Positions 33,201 to 48,200 of a stretch of 64,000 nucleotides of DNA are shown here, piece by piece; position 1 is the stretch's first letter; every line of letters begins with the position of its first letter. Source of the stretch: Symbiodinium natans (taxonomy: Eukaryota > Sar > Dinophyceae > Suessiales > Symbiodiniaceae); assembly GCA_905221605.1 (NCBI GenBank), contig CAJNDS010002570.1, positions 236,969 through 300,968 of the forward strand, read 5' to 3'. A program made the translations under genes and the position numbers. Under the pieces are notes generated by a model. That model was not told where the DNA came from, ran no database searches, and saw only the letters and a program-made list of their open reading frames with translations.

Positions 33201-36200
33201 AGGGTTTGGCGCCCAAACCCCACACCTTTAGAGACCTGCCCCCCTCTCCTTATGAACATCTCCCAAGCCCCTAAACCCAAAAGCCAAAACCCTAAAAAGG
33301 CAATGTCACAGCTGCAGGAGCTAGAGCTGTGGACGTGCCACCATCTCAGCACGGGCTTTTGGGGGGTGCTATTGCAGTGTGATGCAAGGGGCGACTGGGA
33401 AGTGTCGATTTTTGCAAAGGCCTTCCATATCCAGGCCCTGATGTAACCCCAGACCCTCCGAACACCTACAGTTCGCGTTATATTGGGGTCCAATAATTGC
33501 TAACAGTTTTCCCTCATTGTCAATGTATAAAAGTACTCGAATAACCCCCAAAACTTTTCAGACCCCTAGATTAGGATTCTTGACTCCATTGAGGAGGTTA
33601 AGCAGAAACCCTAGCCCTAATGATTTGACTATAATACCCCCCCAAAACCTTGTCAGTTCTAATGTTAAGAACACTACATTAGGATTACACCGTTGAGGAG
33701 GTTAAGCATAAACCCAAATCCTAATAGCCCCGAGCTTGCCCGAGCCCCGTACCCTAACGTCCCGTTCGGGGCACCCACGTCACACGCAGCCCTAAACCCG
33801 AAACCCTAAACCCTAAACCCTTACCCCAAACCCTAAAACCCTAAACCCTAAACCCTAAACCCTAAATACCCTAAACTCTAAACCCTAAACTCTACATACC
33901 CTTCACCCTAAATACCCTAAACACCCTAAATTCCCTAAATACCCTAAATACCCAAAGTACCCTGAATGCGCTAAATACCCTAAATACCCAAAGTACCCTA
34001 AGTACCCTAAATACCCTAAATACACAAAGTACCCTAAATGCGCTAAATACCCTAAATACCCAAATTGCCCTAAGTACCCTAAATACCCTAAATACCTGAA
34101 ATAACCCTAAATGCGCTAATTACCCTAAATACCCTAAGTACCCTAAATACCCTAAATTACCCTAAATACCCTAAACTCCCAGGCCACTGCTCCGTGGAGG
34201 TCAGCATGATGAGACTCAGGACTGGCTTAAGCTTGGATCCGAATCCCTAAACTCTGAACTCTGAACCCGAGGAACTATGTGTTATAACATATGTGTGTAT
34301 ATACATACACATATATATAATTGAAACATCGCATAATAATATAAATATGCATATAGATATAAAAATGAAAATATAAATATAAGTATAAATATAAATATAA
34401 ATACAAATATAATCTCCATTATATAACACCAGGAGATATGAAACATAGAGTGTTTGTACCGTGGCTCTAAGCGGAGTTGAGTTGCAGGGTTTCGGGATTG
34501 CAGGGTTTAGAGGTTTAGGTGTTTTAGGGTTTGGGGTTTGGGGCTCAGGATTTGCACGCAGGGGTTAGGGTTTCAGGGTTTCATGGCTTTTGGGGTTTAG
34601 GGTTGGGGGTTGTGGTTTGGGGTTCGGCAGCTAGTGCAAAGAAGCAGCCATGGAAGCCACAAGACAGTGCCACATATGCGGATTTACGAACATAAGGGGA
34701 CCCCTTATATAAGCCCCCAAATAGTAGGAGACCCTTATAATAAGGACCCCAATAAGGTGCCCCTAATCCGGAAACCCACCTTTGCAAATGAGATGAGTCT
34801 CCACAGACACGCGCTATTGTATGTTTGGCTTCAGACTCAGGATCGGGACTTGTGTTGGGTTTGGGACGTTCTTCCCTGCTTGTGGTTTGTAATGGGTCTC
34901 AAGCTTAGCACCCCCCCCCTTCAACTTAGAGCTAATAGCATAAGATCCCCGTTTTACCCCCAAGTACAGAAAAAAACCCAAAAAACAGGATCTCTCTTTT
35001 TACACCCAAAAAGATTATGGAGTAAAATCACTGGAAGAGGAATTCTCACGAGCCTGGCACCAGCACTCAACCAATAGAATTGGGCCTTTTGAAGATTCGG
35101 CGCTGCAAGCCCCAGGCCGGTTTAGGGTTTAGGGTTTCGGGTTTAGGGTTTAGGGTTTAGGGTTTAGGGTTTAGGGTTTAGGGTTTGGGGCTTAGGGTTT
35201 AGGGTTCGGGGCTTAGGATTTTATGGTTTGGGGCTTAGGGCTTGGATTCTCTAATCTCAAAAACCTTCAACTCCAGACCTTCCCCCGTGGCCTAACCTTT
35301 GTATAAGGCTTGTCTTCAAGTCCGGGCTTCGTGGGGCTTGGCACACCAAACCCCCAAAAAAGAGCCCCCGAACCCGATACCCCAAAGCCCACACCCCAAA
35401 CCCTAAACCCCAAACCCTAAACCCTAAACCCTAAACCCTAATCCCAAACCCTAAAACCCAAACCGTGGCAGGCTGGAAAGCGAGCGGCCACTAGAGGCTG
35501 ATGCTGTTTCGAAAGGGCCCATATGACCCGGGCTTGCGGTTAAGGGTTTGCGGTTTAGTGTTCTGGGGTAAGGGTTTAAGGTTTCGGGTTTAGGGTTTAG
35601 GCTAAGCCCTAAGTCCTAAGCCCTAAGCCCTAAACCCCAAACTCTACTGTCAACTCCTTACCATCTTAGGAGTCTCCAGCAATGCGCACGCTGAACCGGG
35701 AAGACGGCCTGTTCTTTCAATTGGGATCCTGTGGGTTGGTGCTCTTGATGCAATGGAAATGGGTTTATGGTTTAGGGTTTAAGGTTCACGTTGTAGGGTT
35801 TAGGGTTTTTGTTTAGGGGTCCATACCGTAACCCACTAAACCCTGGCATGTTTTCGTGCTTTCGAGCCTTTTGGGGTTTAGGGCTGTAGGGTCGCGTGAT
35901 GTGCACCCAACCTTGAGTATCCCGCAACAGTCTGCAGCAGGCCATCCAGACAGGGGAAGAGGCAAGCTGGGGCTTGCAACGGCTCAGAGCCCTCAACCCT
36001 AAGCCCTAAACTTTAAACCTAAACCGCTAAATCCCAAGCCCTAAACCCTACACCCCAATCCCTCAACCCCAAGCCCTAAACTCTAAGCCCTAAACCCTAA
36101 ACCTCAATGAACGCCAACAGCTCAATAGTGTTGAGGGCTGATTGCTTGGTACTCCCCCCCCAGGGAAGTCCCAGGGGATCCTTTTTAGGTATACGTAAGT

Positions 36201-39200
36201 TATAACGGCCCCAAGAAGTGGGTTATAGGTTGGGATGTTCCCCCTTATGCTGTCCTTCACAGGGCTTTTATGGCATTACAACAGGGGGTACTATAATCCC
36301 TATTAAGGACTGTAAGTGATAAGGGGGCCACAAGTTGGGCTTTAGGTGCTATGACTACAACTTGGCGTTACAAGCCCGCTGAATACCTTGTAGGGGTACC
36401 CCTATGCCTAAACCTTAATCCCAGAAGAGAGCCATGTCTTTTTTTTTGAGGGGAGGGGGGGGGGGGAAACCTAAACCCTCAAAGAGGCCAGTCCGCTCGC
36501 TCGGGTTTCAGCTTGCTTTGTCGCGGTAACCCCTGTCATCATATTTCGCCTCCTGTTCAAATGGGGCCTGCGATGTATAGAGCTCTTGGTTTAGGGTTTA
36601 GGGCTTAGGGTGTTGTGTTTTGGGTTTAGGGCTCTAGGGGCCTACTGTTTGGGTTTGGGTTCATCCTAAACCCTAAACTCAACAATCCTCCACCCTACCC
36701 CTAAATCTGAATTATGGGTCTTGCCGGAGACTAGACTAACCTGAGCCTTGACCCTCTCGGTCCCTGAAGCCCTGCAGAGAGGGGGTTCAGGGTTCAGGGT
36801 TTAGGGTTTAGGGTTTAGGGTTGAGGGTTTAGGGTTATTCAGGGTTCGGGGTTCGGGGTTAGGGTTTAGGGTTTAGGGTTGAGGGTTTAGGGTTATTCAG
36901 GGTTCAGGGTCTAGACCCTCCTCAAGACTCTGCCTCCTGTCAGGTTCTTGCGCTGTTGGACGGGGCGCGCTGCTCTTTGGACAAACCTCTGGTTAGAATT
37001 AAGGCTTTAGGGTTTAGGGTTTTAGGGTTTCAGGGTTTAGGGCTTAGGGCTTAGGGTTTAGGGATCTGGAGTGGCAGCCGTGACCTTGCCCAAATCCCCC
37101 GCAGTAGCCCAAGTAGGTTATGTAGCGACTAAAGGCGGCGCCCTGCTAAGCATCCTTAGGGGTTCTTTTTGGGTTATTTAGGGGCTGGACTGTACTAGGG
37201 CCTACTAGGGTTGTATAGGGGTGATATGGGGGAATAAGATTTGGGGGGTTCCTTCTAGGGGTCCTTATACGCCCTGAATGAACCTTCATCAATTTAAGCC
37301 TATCATCCCTGAGCCTTACTTGAAGGTTCATGGTACGTAGGGTTTAGGGTTTAGGGTTTAGGGTTTAGGGTTTAGGGTAGCTGTACTTATAGCCCAAAAT
37401 ATACCCAGATTAGGGCACTTAAGGGGTTTATAAGTGGGCTATAAGTACAATTATATTTGGTGTATAGCTGGACCTAAAGCACAAATAATCAGGACCCAGA
37501 ACCTAATGGTAACAACCCTAAAGCTCTGCAGCCAAAAGCCTCAACTTCAGCCCTATAACCCCAAACCTCAACCCCTTCACCAAATGGTGAAACCCTAAAC
37601 CATAAACCCTAAACCCTAAACCCTAAACCCTAAACCCTAAACCCTAAACCCTAAACCCTAAACCCTAAGCCCAAGGCAACGGCATGCTGAAGCTGGCGGC
37701 ATTGGGTCTTCTTTGTCAGGCACATGTAGACTGCCACTTGGGCTCGGAGAAGCCAGAGGTAGGATTTAGGGTTTAGGGTTTAGGGTTTAGGGTTTAGGGT
37801 TTAGGGTTTAGGGTTTGGGCTCTAGGGTTTAGGGTTTAGGGTTTAGGGTTAGGAGAATGAAGGGTTTGAGGAGACGAGTTAGCGTCTCGCCTCCTTGCAT
37901 ATCAGACTACACAGGCCTCCCTTGAACCCCATATCGTAACCCTAAGCCCTGCCCCTCTTACTTGAACCTCTGAACTAGGTACTTTTGGGCTTTAGGGTTT
38001 AGGGTGTTTCGGGTTTAGGGTTTAGGGTATTTAGTGGTTAGGGTGTTTAGGGTTTCGGGTTTTGGTGTGAAGGGTTGAGGTAATATGTGGACCTTCGAGT
38101 AGGGACCTCAGAGGGGGTGTTCTATGTTGCAGGATAGGATACTAGAGGCAACTAGAATATTCTTAGGGTTCCTTGCTATGGGCCCTAAACCCACACGCCA
38201 AGAAGCCCCAAAAGCCCTGAGTCTTAAATCCCGTACACCCTATGGCAGCGAAAACGTGCTGAACCCCCGCATCTCTCTCTCTCTCTCTCTCCCTCCCTCC
38301 CTCCCTCCCTCTCTCTGTAGACTAAATAAACAAATCAAGAACCATCAATGTACACATATATATATATATATATACGCACACCTCATATACGCCCCGCAAG
38401 TCATGTCAGAGCCACCCTCTAGTAGCCTCTAGGCAACGACCCTTCTGCCGCGGCCCAGCGCGTCAAGGCCGCCGGGTCGCATTTCTCATGGCATGCCTCG
38501 GGTATGTAGGGTTTAGGGTTTAGGGTTTAGGGTTTAGGGTTTAGGGTTTAGGGTTGGGTCATAGGGTTTTGGGTTCATAAGGTTTATTGGGAGTAGAGGG
38601 TTTATCGGGTTTAGATGGTTTAGAGGGTTTATAGCGTTTCTAGGGTTTATAGGGTTTAAAGGGTTTAGAGGAAATATAGGGTTTAGAGGCATTCGAGGTT
38701 TTTTAGGTAGGGTACAGAGGGTTGAGAGGGTTTATAGGGTTGATAATTAGGGTGTATACGCAAACCCTATAAACCCTAAAAAGCCGATAAGCCCTACAAA
38801 CCCTAAACCCTATAAACTCTATGAACCCTATGCACCCTAAACCCTAGACCCTGAACCCTAGGCCCTGTAAACCCGAAACCCGACAAACCATATAAACCCT
38901 GAACCCTAATCCCTAAACTCTCCAATCCCTAAACCCTAAACCCTAAACCCCAAACCCTAAACCCTAAACCCTGCAAACCCTGTAGACCCTGCCCAGGACA
39001 TGCTGCCGCAGATGCAGCCGCGGGGTCCCCGGATCCATGCGCTGGTGCTGGACCAGCCCCGTGGCCGGCATAGTTTTGAGTTTGTTGGGAGTGGGGTCCC
39101 TAAACCCTAAACCCTAAACCCTAAACCCTGAACCCTGAACCCTGAACCCTGAACCCTAATCCCTAAACCCTCAACCCTAAACCCCAAACCCCAAACCCTA

Positions 39201-42200
39201 AACCCTAAACCCTAAACCCCAACCCTGAACCCCAAACCCTAAACCCTAAACCTCAGATCTAGAAGCAATGGATTCGGGGGTGTTCAGGATGGATCTTCAA
39301 TTCTCGGCTTCTTGGTGGGCCTTTGTTTTTGATATTCCAAGAGAGAGACTTATGTTTTGGCATGTTCCCCCTGATACTAGCAGTCCTTAAACGGAAGAAT
39401 AAGTATAATAATCATAAACAATAATAATCATAATAATAATAAGTTGTATCATAACGATAAAACTAAAAATAATTTAATAATAACAATAATAATAGTAGAG
39501 AGTACAATCCTTATTAGGGACTCTTAGTATAAGGGGGAACATTCCAACTTATGTCAGTCTAGTCCCAGGCTGGCAAATCCTGAGGTCCCTTTTCTAAGAA
39601 CCAGTATGTTACTACTCTAAGATCCAGTCGCCGAACGTCAGTTGAACGCTAAACCCTAAACCCTAGACCCTGAACCCTAAACCCTAAATTACTAAACCCT
39701 AAGCCTTAAACCTTAATCCCAAACCCTAAGCCCCAGTCCTCGCCCAACAGAGAAGGTTGGCCGGCGTGCTGTCCGAATATCAGCCAGAGAAGGCCTTCAC
39801 CGCCCCCTGGTTGGCATGGTGTTTAGGGCCGCGCGAGGGCAAGGCTTGAGGGAGTTAGGGTTAGGGTGTGTAGGGTTTAGGGTTTAAGTTTTAGGGTTTG
39901 GGGTTTAGGGTTTAGGGTTAGGGTTTACGGTTTAGGGTTCAGGGTTTAGGTTTTAGGGTTTAGGGTTTAGGGTTTAGGGCGTGTGGCAGTTGAGAAGCTT
40001 AGGGTTTTTTCGGGAGAAGGTACGGGTGCCAGAGGTTATTCATTTTCGGAGACCGATGGCTCGCTTCTGTTATGGTGTTCCTGCGAAGAAGGGAGGGTTT
40101 AGGGTTTAGGGTTTAGGGTTTAGGGTTTAGGGTTTAGGGTTTAGGGTTTAGGGTTTAGGGTTTAGGGTTAGAGTTCAGAAGCCCCCAAAAAGGAGATCTC
40201 TCGGGCCCTGGCCCTGCCGGCAGCGGCAGACGAAGACTTGGAGGCCCAGCTGCGGCTCAGGCTCTCCACGGTGGAGGCGCGCGTCTTCGGGTTTGGGGTT
40301 TAGGGTTTAGGGTTTAGGGCTTGGGGTTTGCAGTTTGGGGTTTAGGGTTTGGGGTTTGGCGTTTAGGGTTTAGGGTTTGGGGTTTAGGGTTTAGGGTTTG
40401 GGGTTAGGGTTTAGGTTTTAGGGTTTAGGGTTTGGGGTTTGCAGTTTGGGTTTAGGGTTAGGGTATAGGGTTTAGGCTTGGGGTTTAGGGTTTAGGGTCC
40501 AGGGTTTAGGGTTTAGGGTTTGGGGTTTAGGCTTTGGGGTTTGGAGTTTCGGGGTTTAGGGTTTAGGGTTTGGGGTTTAGGGTTTAGGGTGTTTGGGTTT
40601 AGGGCGTTTGGGGGTTTATGGTTCAGGTTGTAGGGTGTCTGGGGTCTAGGATTTGGGGTTTAGGGTCTCGGCCGCTTTGCAGGTGGCCAGAGGCAACGAC
40701 GACGAGGCGCTTCGAGCCATCGAGCGGGCGCTGACGCTGTGACCCGGCCGAAAGCCTTAAACCCTAAACCCTAAAAACCCCTAAACCCTAAACCCTAAAT
40801 CCCAAGCCCTAAACCCTAAACCCTAAACCCTACACCTGGGTTTGGGGATCGAATTCTGGGTGTCGAGGCTTGAGGTCGCTTTGGCGATTTGAGGTCTGAG
40901 GAATGCGGGGGACTTTGTTCAATATTATTCGGCCTAAGCCCTGAACTACTACACCCTACACTACTAAGCCTTAAACCCCAAGTCCCATAAGCCCTAAACC
41001 CTAAACCAAACTAAACCCCAAAACGCGATTCCCGGAGTGGGGGTGGTCGTTAGCGTGTCAAAGCTTATCGGTCTCATGGTTTGGGTTTGGATTAGGGTTT
41101 TGAGTTTTGGGTCTTGGGTTTGGGTTTTGTTCGCCCCTTTTTGCTCCAAGGTAGTCGCGATCTACCACAGGGGTTGGTTGATCTACATCTGGGCGGTAAC
41201 ATACAGACAGGACAGGGCCGTCGCACATCAAGCCCCTCTCTTTGCGGCGCAATGTGCAACACCCACCGTGAACACCTTAAGCCCTAAACTCTAAACCAGG
41301 GTAAACACCCTAAGCCCACAGCCCCAAACCCTAAACCCTAAACCCTAAGCCCTAAGCCCTAAACCCTGAACCCCTAAACCCCTAAACCCCCGATAAACCC
41401 TAAAGAAAGCGCAGGTGGTAAACTAAGCTAGCCAAACAAGGGTGCCCTTATTTTGATATGGTTACTGGGCTACCCCTAAACCCTAAGCTCTAAAACCTAA
41501 ACCCAGGTGGAGCCAGCATGAGGAGCGTGCGGAGGCGAGCATGGCCGCCCGCTACCTCTCTGTGGGAATCCTCCTGCGCATGTTCGACCCCAAGGCTCCT
41601 TCTTGGGTCTTTAATTTTATAAGGTCTTTTAGGGTTTAGGGTTTAGGGTTTGGGGTTTGGGGTTTGGGGTTTAGGGTTTAGGGCCCAAGTTTAGGGCTAG
41701 GGTTTTTTTTGGGGTTTAGGCTTAGGGGGCGTTTTGGACATCTAGGATACAGAGGTTTGGGGAGCAAGAGGCTGCATCATCAAGGGTCAAGCTTATGAAT
41801 GACGCTTGAGGGACTCTCTCCGTTGACTAGTGCCCTTCTCAAAACTTCACCCACTCGCTTTACACTATGCATTCAGGCTTTAGGGTTTAGGGTTTCAGGG
41901 TTTAGGGTTTAGGGTTTCGGGTTTAGCGTTTAGGGTGCAGGGTTTAGGGACGCCCAGTAGCACATCTGGTCTTTCCTTACAAACGCCATTCACAACTCCA
42001 AAGGGCACCCCCCTGTCCTCTTCGAGATTTCTGGGAACCTAGTGCTCGGCTTTTGGGTCCGGGTTTATGGTTTTGGGGTGTATGGTTTAGGGTTTAGGGT
42101 TTAGGGTTTAGGGCTAGGGTATAGGGTTTAGGGTTTAGGGTTTAGGGTTTAGGGTTTAGGGTTTAGGGTTTGGTTTAGGGTTTAGGGTTTAGGGTTTAGG

Positions 42201-45200
42201 GTTTAGGGTTTAGGGTTTAGGGTTTAGGGTTTAGGGTTTAGGGTGGAGCCTGACTCTGGAGAGGACGCGCTGCGAGAGGCGAGCCAAGTTAGAGCCTTCT
42301 TCGAGGACGAGGGCGACAAGCACCTCGAACATCCCTCGAATTGTGTTGGGGGTTTAGGGGTGGCCCCAAGGGTCCATGCGTAGGTAGGGTTTAGGGTTTA
42401 GGGTTTATAGGGTTTATAGGGTTTATAGGGTTTATGGGGTTTATAGGGTTTGTAGGGTTTGTAGGGTTTATGGTGTGTAGGGTTTAGGGTTTAGTGTTTA
42501 GGGTTTAGGGTTTAGAGTTTAGGGTTTAGGGTTTAGGGTGTGCATATATAGCACAGTAGACTTCGGCCTCAAAGGGGTTCCCATATAGTAGCTTTAGGGC
42601 CCAAGCATTTTTCGGGTACAGGGATCCTTAGGGTAAGGTGTTAGGGTTTCGACTAGGTTGCCTCTGTAAAGTCGCTGTTGGGCTTGGTGCTTTGAAGCCA
42701 AGGGATCATGTAGAGTAACTTCGTACTGGCTGAACAATCAGGTCAATATTCGTCCCCCCCCCCCCCCCCCCCAATCAGGGTCAGGGTTTAGGGTTTAGGG
42801 TTTAGGGTTTAGGGTTTAGTGTTTAGGGTCATGGCTATAGTGTTTCGGGCGCGGCCCTCCCCTCCAATGACTTCTGCAATAAACTAACTTAGCCTGCACG
42901 AAACCTGCTGCCACTTCTGTCCCGAACCTGCAGGAGAGTCATAGGCCCAGTACTAACGTCATAAGCCCCCTGAACTGCAGATAGTACAGTTTTGGGGGCC
43001 TCTCCTTGTAATCTCACTTTCATTTACGCCTGGGGCAGAGGCAGACCTAGCAAACACAAGAAAGCGTGCTCTCCGCTGCGACGTGTCGTCAAGTAGCTCA
43101 AAACCCCTAAACTCTACACCCAAGCTAACCCCCGAAGGGGTGGCAAATATGCCTGGGGTTAAGGGTTCAAGGTGTCGGTTTAGGGAATGGAGCAGATCTA
43201 GAAATAAGGCAACTTAGGCAAATTCCGTCCCCTAAGCCCCAAACCCCAAAGCCAACACAGCCAAGCTCCCCAAGCCTAAAGCCCTCGCTAGAGTAATTCA
43301 TACAAGAAAACGGATTTCGGGTTTCGGGCTTAGGGTGCTCTTGGCATCAAGAGCTTCTTTGAGATACATGTACCGCCGCTGTCCCGGCTAAGGTATCGCG
43401 CTGGTATGGCGCTGGTGGCCGTTGCGACCATTGCCTATGCCCGAGGAGGATCGGAGTGGGTGATGTAGAGTGTAGAAGCAGTTTTTTTATGGGCTTAGGG
43501 TTGAGGGTTGAGGGTTCTGGGTTTAGGGTTTAGGGTTTAGGGATTTTCGGGTTCAGGAAGGGGGCCTCGAGAAAGACCGCTAATTCTTATGAGTACACAT
43601 GTCACTCCGCGGAGGGTAATCGGATCAGTGCACTGGATGGCAGCGTGAAATATCGGGGTCGGAATGTATAATTTCTAATCGTTTTCCCTTAATATCCCTA
43701 TATAAGTATCCTAGAAGAGTATCCTCTGCAAGCTCGCGCGCCAAGCCAAATCTTGCTCTAAGAGCGCTCTGAATCTCTGTTTCCCCTGGTGGCCCGGTTC
43801 CAGATGAGCCCCCATGAAAGCCCTAAACACTAAATCCTAAACCGAAGCCAAGAAGTTCTGCCCACTGCTGTCCTCAGTAAGAGCCCAACAAGTTAGACCC
43901 CAATTTGGATCCGCAACCCAAGACCCCAAAGCCTTGAAGCCCCACAAGGGCTCTCGGTCGAACCCAAAGCCCTGACCCCTTAGTATGGATGTATGGTATA
44001 TTTGATAATTCTGGTATAGCATAAAATAGGATATTATGTTTAGTGTGTTTTTATGTAATTTGTCATTATGATTCTTTATTATTCATTGTCAGACACTTAC
44101 CCCTTGGCCCTGCGAGGATTCGACGAAGCCATTGACTCTTTGCAAGTCGCCAAGGAGATTTTAGAGGTTTAGGGTTTAGGGCTTCTTTTCGTGGATTTCT
44201 TGCATTCATTAGCAGCATACTCAGTTAGAAGATGGGCCTGTGTCCCCCTGTGAGCGTCTCCCTTTCGGATCCTATGCAATCAAGACTCAAACGTTTTGGC
44301 CAATGACATCGTGGACGACTCGGCTTGTGAATGGAAGCTTGAGGCCATGGCTTGGAGTGGCCACGGGTTTAGGGTTTAGGGTTTAGGGTTTAGGGTTTAG
44401 GGTTTAGTGGCAGACTGACGACCTGCCCAGCTAGCCAGCGAGGCCCCATCAGAACATGCTGGGTTCCTTTCCCGGGGCGACAATACACTGGCGATGGAAC
44501 AGTGTACTGGAATACCTGCCGGATGCGCAGACTGCTCAGACATAGACTATCAGAAGGGTTTAGGGTTTAGGGTTTGGGGTTTAGGGCTTAGGGTTTAGGG
44601 GAGTTGTGGTTTCGAGATTCAAGGTGCAGATTCAGTAGGACGGTGCCTGATCAATTCAGCTGTTGAATGCACAGGTAGCCTGGAACCTGTTGGGGTACGT
44701 ATCTTAAGCTCCCTTGGAGCCCAAGATTGAGCTTTCCTTACTAGCCCTATACACCCTAAACCCCAAACCCTAAACCCCAAACCCCAAACCCCAAACCCTA
44801 AACCCGGAACCCTAAACCCTAAACCCTAAACCCTAAGCCGGTCAGCTAAGTACGGTACCTTGGGCACCAGTCAGCAGGGAGTCGATCTGCGGCCCTCCGT
44901 GTCCTCAGAGCGGAGTCTCACAAGAGACTGGGTTTAGGGTTTAGGGGTTGCGGTTGGGGTTTAGGGTTTAGGGTTTAGGGTTTAGGGTTTAGGGTTTAGG
45001 GTTTTGGGTATAGGGTTTAGGGTTTAGGGTTTTGGGTATCGGGTTTTGGGTTTTTGTGTTTTGGGTTTAGGGTTTAGGGTTTAGGGTCTAGGGTTTAGGG
45101 TTTGGGGCTACAGGGTTTCTCGCGTGCTGGCAAGGAGCTCTTCGAGGCCGCGAAGGACGACTTGGCGTCAAGTGCGGGCAATGTGGAGAGTTTTGGGGAG

Positions 45201-48200
45201 CCTGCTCCAACCCCTAAACCCTAAACCCTAAACCCTAAACCCTAAACCCTAAACCCTAAACCCTAAACCCTAAACCCTAAACCCTAAACCCTAAACCCTA
45301 AACCTAAACCCTAAACCCCAAAGCCAAAACAACCCTAAACGACTTGATCAGCAACAACAGCGGCAGCTGGCCAAGAACGCCCACTGCCCAAGCTCGCGCA
45401 TCTAACTCCTCACACCCAAATCCCGAGCTGTATAGGGTTTAGGGTTTAGGGTTATGAGACCTCGATGGTCCTTTTTTGGGTACCCTAATGACCATATCAA
45501 CTCCTGAACCCTAAACCCCAGTCAGCCTTATTCTTCCTGCTTTCTTGTGGAACCCTAAACCCCAAACCCTAAGCCCAAAGCCCCCAACCCTCTTCCCAAA
45601 CCCTCGAAACCCTAGGCCCAAAGCCCTAAACCCTAAACCCCTAAACCCTAAACCCCAAACCCTAGCCCTAAACCCTAAACCCTAACCCTAATCCCTGAAC
45701 AGGATCCCAAGGGCCAGGCGTTGGCACTTGCCACACTCTCCGAGCTCTACCGGGGTACGCAGCGACATCAGGAGCAGAGGGTTTAGGCGATTAGGGCATT
45801 CAAGGTTTCAGGTTGCAGGCCCTTTAGACCTTCAGGGTTCCCAAACCCTGCATCCCTAAGCCCTAAGCCCTGAGCCATGAGCCCTAAACTCTAAACCCTA
45901 AACCCGCTGGGAAGGAGGCTTTGGAGGCTTCCTTGCGCCACAAGGCCTTGGCGCAGGCGCGTTGCGCAGCGCCTTGTTTTACAGCGTGTCTCAGGGTCTA
46001 GAGTTCAGGGTTCAGGGCATAGGGTTTAGGGTTTAGGGTTTTGGGGGGTTTATAGGGCTTAGGCTTCAGTAGGGTTCAGGGTTTAGGGTTCAGGGTTTAC
46101 ACGGTTCATCTGGTTAATGGCGTTGAGAGGGCAGAGTGTTCAGAGGGACTACAGGTCTCATGGGCTTTGAGGATTAGGGTGTAGAGCTGACTGCCAATCA
46201 GTTATCTTACAGGATTCCCTATAACCGGTTTAAGTTTTAGGGTGTGCCCTTTGGGTTCAGGGTTCAGGGTCTAGGGCCGAGGGCTTCGATAGAATCCTAA
46301 CAGCTCTGGCAGCCCTGCCTACCGAACAACAACTCGGCCCTTCCTTTCCCTAAACCCTAAACCCCAAACCCCAAACCCCAAACCCTAAACCCTAAACCCT
46401 AAACCCCAAACCCCAAACCCTAAACCCCAAACCCCAAACCCCAAACCCTAAACCCTAAACCCTAAACCCCAAGCCTGGCTCAGGTTCCCTCGTATGCACA
46501 AGAAAGGGTTCTAATGCTCCAGGGGCAACTCCCGGGCCTAGCCCTAAACCCTAAACCCTAAACCCTAAACCCTAAACCCTAAACCCTAAACCCTAAACCC
46601 TAAACCCTAAACCCTAAACCCTAAACCCTAAACCCTTGCTTGACCCCCCAGAAACGGAAGGAGTCGGGCTTCAAGGAGGACGAGATCAAGGCCCTTACGG
46701 TTTTGGCAGGCCTCCACCGCCAACTGGAGGATTTCAAGGCGCCAAAAAACTGCTGGGTAGATGCTGTTGGGCTTAGGGCTTAGGGCTTAGGGCTTAGGGT
46801 TTAATTAGGGTTTAGGGCTTATGACGTGCCTTATGAGGCCTGAACATTTCAAGCGCACGTTGCCTGCCTAAGATTCGAAGGGGGTTATGCTGCACGCCCT
46901 CAAACCCTAGAACCACCAAAAACCCAAAGTTTCATACCTTCTCAACCCCAAGCCCTAGCCCCCCTGAAACCTTAAACAATATACCCTACTAAACCCCAAA
47001 CCCCGAACCCTAAGCCCTAAACCCTAAACCCTAAAACCCTAAAACCCTTAAACCCTTAAACCCTTAAACCCTAAACCCTAAGCCTAATCCTAAACCCTAG
47101 ACCCTAAACCCTAAACCCTGAACCCTAAACCCTAAACCCTAAACAGCAGGCGGGTGGGCGCGCTGCGCGCGAGGGCCTGCGCCTGGCCAAGCACGCCGGG
47201 CTCCAGGAGCAGCAGGCAGGGCTGGAAGGTTTTAGGGTTTAGGTTTAGGGCTTAGGGTTTCGGGTGTGGGTTTAGGGTTTAGGGTTCAGGTTTGGGGTTC
47301 AGGGTTCAGGGTTCAGGGTTTAAGGTTTCGGGCTTAGGGTAAGCCCTAAGCCCTAAGCCCCAAAACGTATACCCTAAACCCGATTTAGCTTTCGAAGCTT
47401 TCAGCTTGTTTTGTGTTTCGGGTTTGATGTTTAGGGCTACGAAGGCGACAGTCGGTTGTGTGGCGGAAGCGCGACTGTCACCTCAACAAGTTGCTGCCAT
47501 TGTCGCTCCTGCAGTTTTCCCAATAGGACTGGGAATGGGGACCGGCTAAGCCCTAAAGCCTAAACCCTAAACCCTAAACCCTTAGATGACAGGGCTTTAG
47601 GGTTTAGGGCTTGAGGGCTTCGAGGTGTTGAGGTTCAGGGTTGAATTCGGGCGATGGGAACTCTAGAGCTTGAGGCTTGTAGGGTTTAGGACTTAGTCTA
47701 GGGCTCAGCGCTTTGGGTGTCAGAGCTCGAACTCAGGGTTTTGGGCTTAGGTTCTTCCATGAGGGGCAGCTTGGGGTCCGTGGTCTTTTGCCTAAAAACC
47801 TTAAACCCTAAACTCACGCGTTCAGCATTGAGGATCAGAACCCTCGATTGACTACATAAGAACCCCTAAACCCTAAACCCTAAACCCTAAACCCTAAACC
47901 CCTAACCCTAAACCCTCAAAGAACTCTGAACTCCCTAAACTTCCGAAGTTCCCTAAACTTTCTAGATTCCCTAAATGTCAACTTCCTGAACTCCCTAAGT
48001 TCCCTATGTTCCAGAAACTCCCTAAATTCCCTAAACCTAAACATTCCCTAAAGTCTTTAAAGATGTCCGAAAATTCCCTAAACCCTTGCTGTCTTGAGGT
48101 GCAGCTGCTGTTGCAGTGCATCCAGTGCAGCCTCACAGCGGTCTCGTATGGGAAATCCCGGGTGTCCCGCAACATGATGGAGGATCTGGTTCGCTGTTGT

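Larger units (their letters stand above)
32738..37675 (+). other. Large intron or introns, repeat-rich
   Basis: Begins with TTTAGGG units and ends with CCCTAAA units. Weak exon-like pieces (35472-35505, 35670-35762, 35931-35965, 36944-36991) follow AG acceptors, but none joins in phase on both sides with TPR periodicity. Contains family A and TACCCTAAA repeats and an AT-rich patch (34265-34430). Confidence 0.5.

Noticed and set aside
35472-36991. Exon-like pieces in the 32738-37675 stretch
   Set aside because: No set of donors and acceptors links them in phase with both neighbours, and the peptides do not show TPR spacing; left as part of the intron description.
38433-39817. Three exon-like pieces (38433-38501, 38997-39060, 39751-39817)
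   Set aside because: They follow AG acceptors and are open, but the exons at 37676 and 40193 join in phase and in TPR register without them.
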